Below, piece by piece: positions 8,989-16,734 of a DNA stretch of 64,000 nucleotides; the stretch's first letter is position 1; each line of letters starts with the position of its first letter. Made by a program: the position numbers and the translations under genes. Location of the stretch: the NCBI GenBank assembly GCA_046295455.1, contig JBKBNI010000001.1, forward strand, positions 62,001 through 126,000. The letters run 5' to 3'. The notes under the pieces are model-generated. The model was not told the origin of the DNA. It saw only the letters and a program-made list of their open reading frames with translations, and made no database searches. The DNA comes from Thermaurantimonas sp046295455 (lineage in GTDB: Bacteria; Bacteroidota; Bacteroidia; Flavobacteriales; Schleiferiaceae).

Positions 8989-9585
8989 TGATTTGACCAG
9001 TGCTTCAATTTCCTTTCTGGTACTCATGCCTTTATCCCGATTGTACCACCTCTGCAATCCCATGATGATTTCGTGAATATTTCCTTTTGACTTCAGGGCA
9101 TTATAGAGTTTTTGAGCCTGAATAGGACGCGGCCCCCAGGAAGCGAGTTCATTAAAGTGGACATCTGTAATGACCACCTTCGGTATGCTTCTTCCTCCAT
9201 TGGTAAGATACTGATCCATTAGATCAGGATGCTCATCCCGGTATAAAAACTTAAGGGTAAATCCGTTTTGGAGAGCTATTGCGTATAAGACAGGAGTGAT
9301 ATGTGCTGCATCACCACACCAGCTTTCCGTCAGTGTAAGAAAGATGATCGGAAATTGTAATTCAAAATCAAATTTAAAGTGTTCCGGATTCAATATCTTC
9401 AGCCATCTCTTCATTCGTTGAGCATTCAATTTGGTATATTCGGCGTAATCGGGTGAAGGATTCGCGCCGGAACTCCTTCCTTCGCGCACTTGCCGGTCAA
9501 TATCATCAAGATACTCCTCAAACGAAAAAGCCCCGGCTACCTTGGAGGCAAGCCAGGACTTTCTGTCTATTTCGGATTGGATCAT
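8971..9585 (-). CDS. Thioredoxin-fold protein with a single active-site cysteine
   Basis: Cytosolic protein of 204 residues without a signal peptide. The thioredoxin fold begins near residue 80 (FPIIFLTLTESWCGDAAH) with the motif WCGD in place of WCxxC. The cis-proline region is RSIPKVVITD. Cys90 is the only cysteine in the protein, so it cannot form an internal disulfide. It resembles the thioredoxin-like family with WCGD centres found widely in Bacteroidota and Firmicutes. A monothiol role, possibly with a low-molecular-weight thiol such as bacillithiol (bshC lies at 52 kb), is inference. Its ATG overlaps the rocD stop codon by 4 bp, so it is translated from the same mRNA as rocD. Confidence 0.75.
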   Translation of the reverse strand: MIQSEIDRKSWLASKVAGAFSFEEYLDDIDRQVREGRSSGANPSPDYAEYTKLNAQRMKRWLKILNPEHFKFDFELQFPIIFLTLTESWCGDAAHITPVLYAIALQNGFTLKFLYRDEHPDLMDQYLTNGGRSIPKVVITDVHFNELASWGPRPIQAQKLYNALKSKGNIHEIIMGLQRWYNRDKGMSTRKEIEALVKSLGQRG

Positions 9586-10835
9586 TTTTCAAATTCTGTA
9601 AATACCTTTTTTAGAATACCGCAGGCCTCGAGCAATTGTTCCTGATTAATGACCAGCGGGGGTGCAAAGCGAATGATATTGCCATGAGTAGGTTTGGCAA
9701 GAAGGCCATTGTCCTTGAGGGCAATACAAATATTCCACGCGGTCTCACTGTCCGGTGTGTCGTTGATACCTACGGCATTTAGCAGCCCTTTGCCCCGCAC
9801 AAAGGCGATCAAATCGGGCCGAAGGGCTTTCACCTTTTCCATTTCTTCTCTGAATATGATTCCCATTTTCATGGCATTTTCTGCCAGATTTTCTTCAATG
9901 ACCACATTGAGGGCTGCCATAGCCACGGCACAAGCCAACGGGTTACCACCAAAGGTGCTGCCGTGCTGGCCAGGTCTGATGGTAAGCATCACCTCATCGT
10001 CTGCCAATACGGCTGAAACCGGCAGGACCCCACCGGACAGCGCTTTGCCAAGGACAAGAATGTCCGGACGTGCATTTTCATAATCGGTGGCGAGCATCTT
10101 ACCTGTACGTCCTATCCCGGTCTGAACTTCATCGGCTATGAAGAGCACATTGTAATGGCTACATAATTTTCTCACACCTGCCAAATAGCCATCATCGGGC
10201 ACTACCACCCCTGCTTCTCCCTGGATTGGCTCTACCATAAAGGCAGCAATATTGGGATTCGCCGAAAGCTCTTTTTCAAGTGCTTGCAGATCATTATAAG
10301 GGATGATTTTGAAACCGGGCATGTAGGGACCATAGTTGGTGTAGCTTTCGGGGTCTGTCGAAGAGCTGACAGCCGCTAGCGTTCTTCCCCAAAAATTGCT
10401 CTCAGCAAATAGGATTACAGCTTGATTTTCAGGTATTTTTTTTATTTCATACGCCCATTTTCGCGCAAGTTTTACAGCGGTTTCACCGGCTTCGACACCG
10501 GAATTCATTGGCAGAACTCTTTGATAGTTAAAGAGTTCACAAATATATTTTTCGTATCGCCCCAGGACACTGTTGTAAAAAGCTCTTGACGTCAGTGTCA
10601 GCTTTCGGGCTTGTTTCACGAGTGCGTCAATGATTTTGGGATGACAATGACCCTGATTTACAGCAGAATATGCTGACAAAAAGTCAAAATACCTCTTACC
10701 TTCCACATCCCACACATAGACTCCTTCTCCCCTGTCCAGCACCACGGGAATCGGGTGGTAGTTGTATGCACCGTATTTTTTTTCAAGGTCGATGGCATCG
10801 GCAGATGTGAGCAGAGTTGATGAATGTGTTAGCAT
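9582..10835 (-). CDS. rocD: Ornithine--oxo-acid transaminase
   Basis: PLP-dependent class III aminotransferase of 417 residues. It moves the delta-amino group of ornithine to 2-oxoglutarate, giving glutamate semialdehyde for arginine and ornithine breakdown or proline synthesis. Visible landmarks are the N-terminal KYGAYNYHPIPVVLDRGEG typical of ornithine aminotransferases, ADEVQTGIGRTGK with the PLP-contacting Asp235, the Schiff-base lysine K264 in VLGKALSGG, and GQHGSTFGGNPLACAVA. Acetylornithine aminotransferase is the main alternative, but the N-terminus favours RocD. It has a well-formed promoter (10867-10896) and is the first gene of a two-gene unit with the thioredoxin-fold protein. 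Confidence 0.92.
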   Translation of the reverse strand: MLTHSSTLLTSADAIDLEKKYGAYNYHPIPVVLDRGEGVYVWDVEGKRYFDFLSAYSAVNQGHCHPKIIDALVKQARKLTLTSRAFYNSVLGRYEKYICELFNYQRVLPMNSGVEAGETAVKLARKWAYEIKKIPENQAVILFAESNFWGRTLAAVSSSTDPESYTNYGPYMPGFKIIPYNDLQALEKELSANPNIAAFMVEPIQGEAGVVVPDDGYLAGVRKLCSHYNVLFIADEVQTGIGRTGKMLATDYENARPDILVLGKALSGGVLPVSAVLADDEVMLTIRPGQHGSTFGGNPLACAVAMAALNVVIEENLAENAMKMGIIFREEMEKVKALRPDLIAFVRGKGLLNAVGINDTPDSETAWNICIALKDNGLLAKPTHGNIIRFAPPLVINQEQLLEACGILKKVFTEFEK

Positions 10836-10866
10836 ATATTATTGGATTTCAGTTCTAATATTTCAG

Positions 10867-10896
10867 CAAAGGTACAACCCGTATATCGGAACCAAA
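10867..10896 (-). promoter_or_regulatory. rocD: rocD promoter
   Basis: On the minus strand a TTTG (10896-10893) is followed by 18 nt and then TACCTTTG (10874-10867). Both elements match the Bacteroidota -33 TTTG and -7 TAnnTTTG consensus. Initiation is expected near 10860, giving a leader of about 25 nt. This is one of the best-formed promoters in the window. Confidence 0.65.
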
Positions 10897-10921
10897 GCAA
10901 CGCCTGTAAGCTGACCTTTTA

Positions 10922-12040
10922 TTAAAAATTAAACAAATCGAAGGCCCCTCTCGTGTCTCGATCGATCAGAAGGCAACGAGCCTGAGCCTTTTTCCGGGCG
11001 CTGCGCTCCCGACAAAAATACACATTATCAAATCGATAGACCACACCCAGCTCGTGTGTTCCGGCTGTGTTCTGAGGACCTAGTGCAGAAAGGACTATGT
11101 CATAACTGTAGGAAATGGTAAATCCCGAAAATTGATACCCGATGTTGAAGATTAAAGATTCCAGGCGACGATCTACGATGGGATAAAGCTCGCTGCGAAG
11201 TCCCAGGCCTACCAGTACATTCTCCCCAAAATTAGAGCTTACGTGCACAGCATTGCTCGTAAGGGTGGTCTGCCAGTTGCGCACATATCCGACGGACAAA
11301 TAGTGTAAATCCTTGTTTCGATAAGGTGAACCCAGCAGAAAATGGGTAAAAAAATGTGCCGTATATCGGGTGGGAATTCTGTGATCGAGACCGATCATCG
11401 TTTCGCGGGGACGATTCAAATGAAATCCTGATATGCCCAATGAAAAGAATGATCCGTCTCTTGAGAGCTCCCCCCGAAACAGCAGACCTGCTGACAAATC
11501 GTGAGTGAAATTAGACACATCATTTCCAATATTGAGGAAAGTGTTAGGAGAAACAATACCCTGAAATGGGTCGATCTGATCTGAAAACACAAGTTTGGAC
11601 CAATCAATGCGTTTCTGACCAAGACCATACTGCAAGCCAGCTCCGATGAGGTACTTAGCCTTTCTCATTTGCCGGAAGGGCCAGACACGGCCAAAGTATC
11701 CCGGAATGTTTACAGACACAGAGCCGGCCAGATCGGTTTTATGATAGCCGGCCGTGCCGACCAGATGATCAAACAGGCGCAACCCAAAACCCACTCCCGA
11801 TGTAGGACATCCTATGTCTGCCGTGGCCAGGGTGATGCTGTGTGGCCCTCGAATATTGGTCCACTGCTGGCGGTTAACTACTCCTATTGTCAGGTCGCGG
11901 TTTACACCTGCATAAGCGGGATTTAAATACAATCGATTTATGTAAAATTGGGATAGAATCGGATCCTGAGCCGTGAGCAAATGACTTACAAAATAGCTTA
12001 TCATCAACCATAAAAAACGCAAATGCATACTGTTCGTCAT
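10922..12040 (-). CDS. PorP/SprF-family type IX secretion membrane protein
   Basis: Predicted outer-membrane beta-barrel of 372 residues. After a signal peptide (LRFLWLMISYFVSHLLTAQ) comes the family hallmark QDPILSQFYINRLYLNPAYAG, then VNRQQWTNIRGP, and a series of amphipathic strands ending SYSYDIVLSAL. PorP/SprF proteins associate with the T9SS or with secreted T9SS substrates at the outer membrane. In Bacteroidota they are often encoded next to one large secreted protein, and here the neighbour at 12.2-15 kb is such a protein. The frame is open to a TTG at 12100 and ATGs at 12091, 12049, 12040 and 12028. The start at 12040 gives the best-proportioned signal peptide. No convincing promoter was found upstream. 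Confidence 0.85.
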   Translation of the reverse strand: MTNSMHLRFLWLMISYFVSHLLTAQDPILSQFYINRLYLNPAYAGVNRDLTIGVVNRQQWTNIRGPHSITLATADIGCPTSGVGFGLRLFDHLVGTAGYHKTDLAGSVSVNIPGYFGRVWPFRQMRKAKYLIGAGLQYGLGQKRIDWSKLVFSDQIDPFQGIVSPNTFLNIGNDVSNFTHDLSAGLLFRGELSRDGSFFSLGISGFHLNRPRETMIGLDHRIPTRYTAHFFTHFLLGSPYRNKDLHYLSVGYVRNWQTTLTSNAVHVSSNFGENVLVGLGLRSELYPIVDRRLESLIFNIGYQFSGFTISYSYDIVLSALGPQNTAGTHELGVVYRFDNVYFCRERSARKKAQARCLLIDRDTRGAFDLFNF

Positions 12041-12180
12041 TCGAACCATTGGACATGCTAAGTGCGTTTTCAATTTTTTCTCAATCAACATGGGCAACAA
12101 AGAAAAAAACTTTGAGGGGTTTAATACTTCAAGACTATAGCAAGATCGATTAATTTTTTGTTGTGGACAGCCTTTGACCC

Positions 12181-12213
12181 GATAATAAAAAACCGCCCAA
12201 AGAAAAGGGCGGT
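12181..12213 (-). terminator. Rho-independent terminator of the LTD/T9SS protein gene
   Basis: ACCGCCC (12192-12198) pairs with GGGCGGT (12207-12213) around an 8-nt loop. On the minus strand the hairpin is followed by TTTTTTATTAT. It lies 26 nt past the stop codon of the gene ending at 12239. Confidence 0.8.
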
Positions 12214-12238
12214 CTTTAAATAGAAAGAAAATCAGTAA

Positions 12239-14980
12239 TTACTTTTTAACCACTCGTGATGTGAACACACCGGATGTAGTGATCATCCGTAGTACATAGA
12301 CACCGATTGGCCATTGTTCGACATTAATTGACGTTTTATCGGACACGTCAAAAGCATAGACTTTCTGTCCTTGTATATTGAAGACTTCCACTTGAGCAGG
12401 AGTTGATACCTCTATTGTAAGCAGAGTAGTGGCAGGATTAGGATATATCTTTCCGATATCTGCCATCAATTCTTTGACAGAAACCTGAAAATTTCCCGGA
12501 CTTCCGACATCACCCTCCGTAGAAGTGTAGGCCCCGTTTACTCCATTGACTGAGAGACCAAGGTTTGTACCGGCAGTATCGAAGTTAAATGTGAAGCCAG
12601 GAGTACCGTTGGTCCAGGCTGAGCGCATGATTTCACGTCCGAGAGAGTCATAAATGACTACGAGGTCTGAAGCTGTACCAAGTCCAGGGAAGCCGCCGGT
12701 GCCTGAAAACTGATCCCGGCAAAGGATCTGAACTGCATTGGCTGGCATCTTCCACATGGTAGCAAAATCTGCCTTGTTTGCCTGTAATCCGTGCCAGACG
12801 ACTATCGCCTCATTGGGTGCGATTGTAATTCCGTTTGGAAATATATTGACTCCCGGCCGAAGCTTGTCGTCATCCCATGAAAATCCGTTAAGGGATACAG
12901 GGGTATTTCCGTAATTGATGATTTCAAACCAGTCTCCGTTGAGGTTGGTATTGGTACTTACGGAGTTAAACATTACTTCGCTGACATAGAGTTTTGGCAG
13001 CGGAATGTTTACAGTCGGAATAAGATCTTCTTTGTAGCGAGGCTGAATCTGGTAACCTCCTACGAATGGTGGATTGGGACCTGCGAACTGGCTGCCATGG
13101 CCGCGCAGGGTAAATGGGCCAGTAGGTGCAGGCTCATTGTTGAGCGTAGTCCATTGGTTGATTCGGAGTAGAAAAGTGTCTGTACCATTCGTCACATTTA
13201 CATTGAGCCCGGTGGTGCTGGGTGTCTGCCACTGGGCAGGGTCTACTAAGGTGAGGTTTTGTAATTCAATAATCCGACCTTCTTCATTCTCCCCGATTTG
13301 CGTGACTACTACAGGAGCAGGGAGAGGATTATTGGTAGAAATTATGGTCAATGAATCTGGTTCGAATTGAAAAAGACCTCTGAATTGGGAAACTTTTCCT
13401 ACCAGTCTCAGACGCTGACCTTCCACCGGCACAAAGGAACCCAGCGCAGGACCAACCCTTCTGACCATGCAGCCTGCTGTATTATTGTCATTTACCAACC
13501 AAAACTGGGCACCTTGCTGCGTAGGACTGAGCAGGTTACCTCCTGACACGATACCTTCTATTCTGCAGTACACATTAAGCGAATCAAGTACACCCTGAGC
13601 ATTGACACTTCTGAGCTGTGCTATGTTGTAGGTGGGAATGGTCGTGGGAGGTGGAGCAGTAGCCGCCTGAATATCTGATGCGCGACGCGGTTGAATTTGA
13701 TATCCTGAAGTAAACGGAGATGTATTGTCAAATTGGTTTCCATGACCTGTGACAGTGAAGAAGCCTACCGGCTGAGCTGTGCCTGATGCGGTAGTATTTC
13801 CATTGATACGGAGCGTGAAGGTATCTCCTACAGTATTATACACGGTGGCGTTAAACGATCCGGACATGTTCCAGGTGGAAGTCGCAGTAAGTTGAAGACT
13901 GTCAATCCTGATAAGCCGTCCTTCCGTGCTTTCGTCCGGCTTGTTGACGATTGCGGGGTTAGGAAGGGCATTGTTTTGGGAAAGAATAATAATAGTATCT
14001 ACCGAAAATTGAATTAGACCGTTAAATTGCCCTACCGTCCCGGTGATGCGAAGCAAATCACCCTCAGTGACTGTGTACGAATTGTAATTGGTCTGACGCA
14101 CCAATAGACCGGCATTATTATTTGGACTTATAAACCAAAACTCGACCCCTCCTTGTGCCGGTGTACGGAGATTACCTCCTGACACCAGACCCTCAATGCG
14201 GCAATTTACGCCGAGTGAATCCGCTACACCACTGGCATTTACACCTTTGAGTGCAGCTATGGGATAAATCGGCAATCCGGAAGTTGCTTGTTGTGAGCTG
14301 GTGATAGAAATATCATCCAGGCGAATTCTTGGGCGCGTGCCCGAACCCGTACCGGTCTGATAGTACACCCAGCGCACTTGCACAAGAGGCTGATTGTTGC
14401 AAGCAGAAGGAAGAGTAGCCGTGATGATGGCAGAATCATTTGCCGTGGCCGATGATGTGTAGAAAGCATTCGGGACACTGATAAAATTGCTGGTCGTATC
14501 CAATCTGTATTGTAACCTGAGTCTAAATACCCGCGCATTGGCACCGCCATCGCCCGGCACTAAAGTCTGCGCCAGAAAGCTAACCTGGATATTTTCACGT
14601 CCTGTTGCATTTAGTGCTGCCACAGCGCTGCCCACAAATCTCGTCGGGGAAGCACTGCCTGATGTACAGTTATCCCACAAAGCAGAACCAGTCGCCAAAA
14701 ACGAGATGCCATTGGCGCCTTCGCCAATTATTCTGTTGCGCTGTGTCAGGTTGTATGCGCAATCCCAAGGGGCAGTACCGGGTGCAGTGCTGTCGTAAGT
14801 GGCAGCTGTAGGATCTGTACTGAAATAAAACATCATATTGGCCGGATAAGTATTTGCCGGTGAAGCAGAAGGCCACTGATTGAATGTGAAATTTCCGCTG
14901 CTCAGATTAAAGGGAGTCGGCTGTTGAGCATTTGCGGTTAAAACTGAGATCAAAAAAAGAGCTAGTAAATTGTTTTTCAT
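12239..14980 (-). CDS. T9SS-secreted protein with duplicated OB-like modules and lamin-tail domain
   Basis: Exported protein of 913 residues from the chosen ATG, with signal peptide MKNNLLALFLISVLTANAQ. Regions in order: an N-terminal beta-sandwich module (about 20-230); two homologous 205-residue modules (about 234-439 and 447-654), which share CRIEGLVSGGNL / CRIEGIVSGGNL and GYQIQPR; a lamin-tail domain (about 662-790, LYVSEVMFNSVS then GDWFEIINYGNTPVSLNGF); and a T9SS sorting domain (about 842-913, IGKIYPNPATTLLTIEVS, ending VVKK). The repeated modules resemble the OB-fold-like modules that accompany secreted nucleases and lamin-tail proteins, but no nuclease domain is present. The frame is open further upstream to 15058, but a -7 element at 15050-15043 lies inside that extension, so 14980 is chosen. 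Function is unknown. Confidence 0.82.
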   Translation of the reverse strand: MKNNLLALFLISVLTANAQQPTPFNLSSGNFTFNQWPSASPANTYPANMMFYFSTDPTAATYDSTAPGTAPWDCAYNLTQRNRIIGEGANGISFLATGSALWDNCTSGSASPTRFVGSAVAALNATGRENIQVSFLAQTLVPGDGGANARVFRLRLQYRLDTTSNFISVPNAFYTSSATANDSAIITATLPSACNNQPLVQVRWVYYQTGTGSGTRPRIRLDDISITSSQQATSGLPIYPIAALKGVNASGVADSLGVNCRIEGLVSGGNLRTPAQGGVEFWFISPNNNAGLLVRQTNYNSYTVTEGDLLRITGTVGQFNGLIQFSVDTIIILSQNNALPNPAIVNKPDESTEGRLIRIDSLQLTATSTWNMSGSFNATVYNTVGDTFTLRINGNTTASGTAQPVGFFTVTGHGNQFDNTSPFTSGYQIQPRRASDIQAATAPPPTTIPTYNIAQLRSVNAQGVLDSLNVYCRIEGIVSGGNLLSPTQQGAQFWLVNDNNTAGCMVRRVGPALGSFVPVEGQRLRLVGKVSQFRGLFQFEPDSLTIISTNNPLPAPVVVTQIGENEEGRIIELQNLTLVDPAQWQTPSTTGLNVNVTNGTDTFLLRINQWTTLNNEPAPTGPFTLRGHGSQFAGPNPPFVGGYQIQPRYKEDLIPTVNIPLPKLYVSEVMFNSVSTNTNLNGDWFEIINYGNTPVSLNGFSWDDDKLRPGVNIFPNGITIAPNEAIVVWHGLQANKADFATMWKMPANAVQILCRDQFSGTGGFPGLGTASDLVVIYDSLGREIMRSAWTNGTPGFTFNFDTAGTNLGLSVNGVNGAYTSTEGDVGSPGNFQVSVKELMADIGKIYPNPATTLLTIEVSTPAQVEVFNIQGQKVYAFDVSDKTSINVEQWPIGVYVLRMITTSGVFTSRVVKK

Positions 14981-15042
14981 TTTTTTACTATAATTTTTTA
15001 CAAAGTACAACATAAAAATTTTGATTGCTCCTGCCCTTAACA

Positions 15043-15050
15043 CAAACGTA
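15043..15050 (-). promoter_or_regulatory. -7 element upstream of the LTD/T9SS protein gene
   Basis: The minus strand reads TACGTTTG, an exact TAnnTTTG. Initiation near 15036 would give a 56-nt leader before the ATG at 14980 and excludes the longer reading frame starting at 15058. No TTG was seen at the usual -33 distance. Confidence 0.4.
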
Positions 15051-15193
15051 AAAACCATTGCAAAATCTTAGGCATTTATTAACTATTTAATATTGTCCTA
15101 CATTATTGGGGGGCTGCAGAATTTCCTTTTCATCCGAGGAGAATGGATATTGCTTTTTACATAGCATCAAAGTCATCTACCCTCTAAGGGTTG

Positions 15194-15201
15194 TACATTT
15201 G
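15194..15201 (+). promoter_or_regulatory. guaB: guaB -7 promoter element
   Basis: TACATTTG, followed by C, matches TAnnTTTG and lies 23 nt before the guaB ATG. The 244-bp gap between 14981 and 15224 holds this and the divergent element at 15050-15043 and no gene. Confidence 0.45.
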
Positions 15202-15224
15202 CGCGCAACCTCACATGTTGCATT

Positions 15225-16691
15225 ATGGACCTAGGAAAGATATTGTACGAAGGATATACCTACGATGACGTTCTGCTCGTGCCTGCCTATTCAGAAATTC
15301 TCCCCAGGGAGGTAGATATCAGCACAAAGTTTACACGAAATATTTCGCTTAAAGTGCCCATTGTCAGTGCTGCTATGGACACAGTAACAGAGTCGTCCAT
15401 GGCCATCGCCATAGCCCAGGAAGGCGGCATCGGTGTATTGCATAAAAACATGTCCATCGAACAGCAGGCCATCGAGGTGCGAAAGGTAAAACGCGCCGAA
15501 AGCGGGATGATCATCGACCCGGTGACCCTAAGACCGGATGCCAAAGTGCTTGAGGCTAAAAAATTGATGAGCGAATACAAAATCGGTGGCATTCCAATTG
15601 TGGATGAAAACAAACATCTAATCGGGATTCTCACCAACAGAGACCTGCGATTTGAGAACGATGATTCCAAAATCGTAGGTGAGGTTATGACCCGCGAACG
15701 ACTCGTCACTGCAAATGAAAATACAAGCCTGGAGGAGGCCGAGTCCATATTGCAATTTCACAAAATCGAAAAACTTCCTATTGTAAATAAAAATGGCATA
15801 CTGGTAGGTCTGATCACCTACAGAGATGTGAATAAGCTCAAAATTAAACCTAATTCCTGCAAGGACAAACTCGGCCGCCTCCGTGTGGCAGCGGCCGTGG
15901 GTATCACACCGGACATTCTGGACCGCGTAGATGCTTTGGTGGCCTCCTTTGTGGATGCGATCGTGATTGATACTGCGCATGGACACTCCAAAGGAGTAGT
16001 GGACGCCCTGAAAAAAGTAAAAGCAAAGTATCCGGAGCTGGATGTAGTCGTCGGCAACATAGCCACTCCTGAGGCAGCCCGGTATCTGGTAAATGCGGGA
16101 GCAGATGCTGTGAAAGTTGGTATCGGGCCGGGATCAATATGTACTACCCGGGTGGTGGCGGGCGTGGGATTTCCTCAGCTCAGTGCGGTGATGTATGTGG
16201 CAGAGAGCATTGCCGATACAGATGTTCCGGTCATTGCCGACGGTGGGATCCGCTACACAGGTGATATTGTCAAGGCCCTGGCTGCCGGCGCTGATTCGGT
16301 CATGCTCGGATCGATGCTTGCCGGCACGAAAGAAGCTCCCGGCGAAACTATCATCTATGAAGGTCGTAAATACAAAACCTACCGTGGCATGGGCTCCATC
16401 GAAGCCATGCAATCAGGGTCTAAAGACCGTTATTTTCAAGACGTAGAAGACGATGTCAAAAAACTTGTCCCCGAGGGCATCGTAGGGCAGGTTCCCTACA
16501 AGGGCGAATTATCCGAGGTGGTCTATCAGTTTATCGGTGGTCTTAGAGCAGGAATGGGGTATTGCGGGGCAAAAAATATTGAAACCCTCAAAAAAACTGC
16601 CCGGTTTGTACGCATCACACAGGCAGGAGTTACCGAAAGCCATCCGCACAATGTCATCATCACGCGTGAAGCCCCCAACTACAGCAGATAA
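15225..16691 (+). CDS. guaB: Inosine-5'-monophosphate dehydrogenase
   Basis: NAD-dependent oxidation of IMP to XMP, the committed step of guanine nucleotide synthesis, in the cytosol. It has 488 residues, the usual bacterial length. The barrel begins YEGYTYDDVLLVPAYSEILP. Two CBS domains are inserted at about residues 95-210 (MIIDPVTLRPDAKVLEAKKL and VGEVMTRERLVT). The catalytic loop is GIGPGSICTTRVVAG with nucleophile Cys306. The flap contains YRGMGSIEAM and DRYFQ, and the C-terminus has the expected GGLRAGMGYCGA. A -7 element lies just upstream. The foldase genes that follow have their own -7 element, so guaB is probably expressed alone. Confidence 0.97.
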   Translation: MDLGKILYEGYTYDDVLLVPAYSEILPREVDISTKFTRNISLKVPIVSAAMDTVTESSMAIAIAQEGGIGVLHKNMSIEQQAIEVRKVKRAESGMIIDPVTLRPDAKVLEAKKLMSEYKIGGIPIVDENKHLIGILTNRDLRFENDDSKIVGEVMTRERLVTANENTSLEEAESILQFHKIEKLPIVNKNGILVGLITYRDVNKLKIKPNSCKDKLGRLRVAAAVGITPDILDRVDALVASFVDAIVIDTAHGHSKGVVDALKKVKAKYPELDVVVGNIATPEAARYLVNAGADAVKVGIGPGSICTTRVVAGVGFPQLSAVMYVAESIADTDVPVIADGGIRYTGDIVKALAAGADSVMLGSMLAGTKEAPGETIIYEGRKYKTYRGMGSIEAMQSGSKDRYFQDVEDDVKKLVPEGIVGQVPYKGELSEVVYQFIGGLRAGMGYCGAKNIETLKKTARFVRITQAGVTESHPHNVIITREAPNYSR

Positions 16692-16704
16692 TTACCACTA
16701 AATC

Positions 16705-16712
16705 TATATTTG
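16705..16712 (+). promoter_or_regulatory. -7 element before the foldase cluster
   Basis: TATATTTG matches TAnnTTTG and lies 22 nt before the ATG at 16735. No -33 TTG is evident. It is the only promoter-like site seen for the tightly packed genes that run from here to 21952. Confidence 0.4.
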
Positions 16713-16734
16713 CCCAAAAACTTAATCAATCACT

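Noticed and set aside
9582..10835. Acetylornithine aminotransferase (ArgD) as an alternative to RocD
   Set aside because: The N-terminal K-Y-G-A-Y-N-Y-H-P-I-P stretch is characteristic of ornithine aminotransferases, and no arginine biosynthesis genes are nearby.
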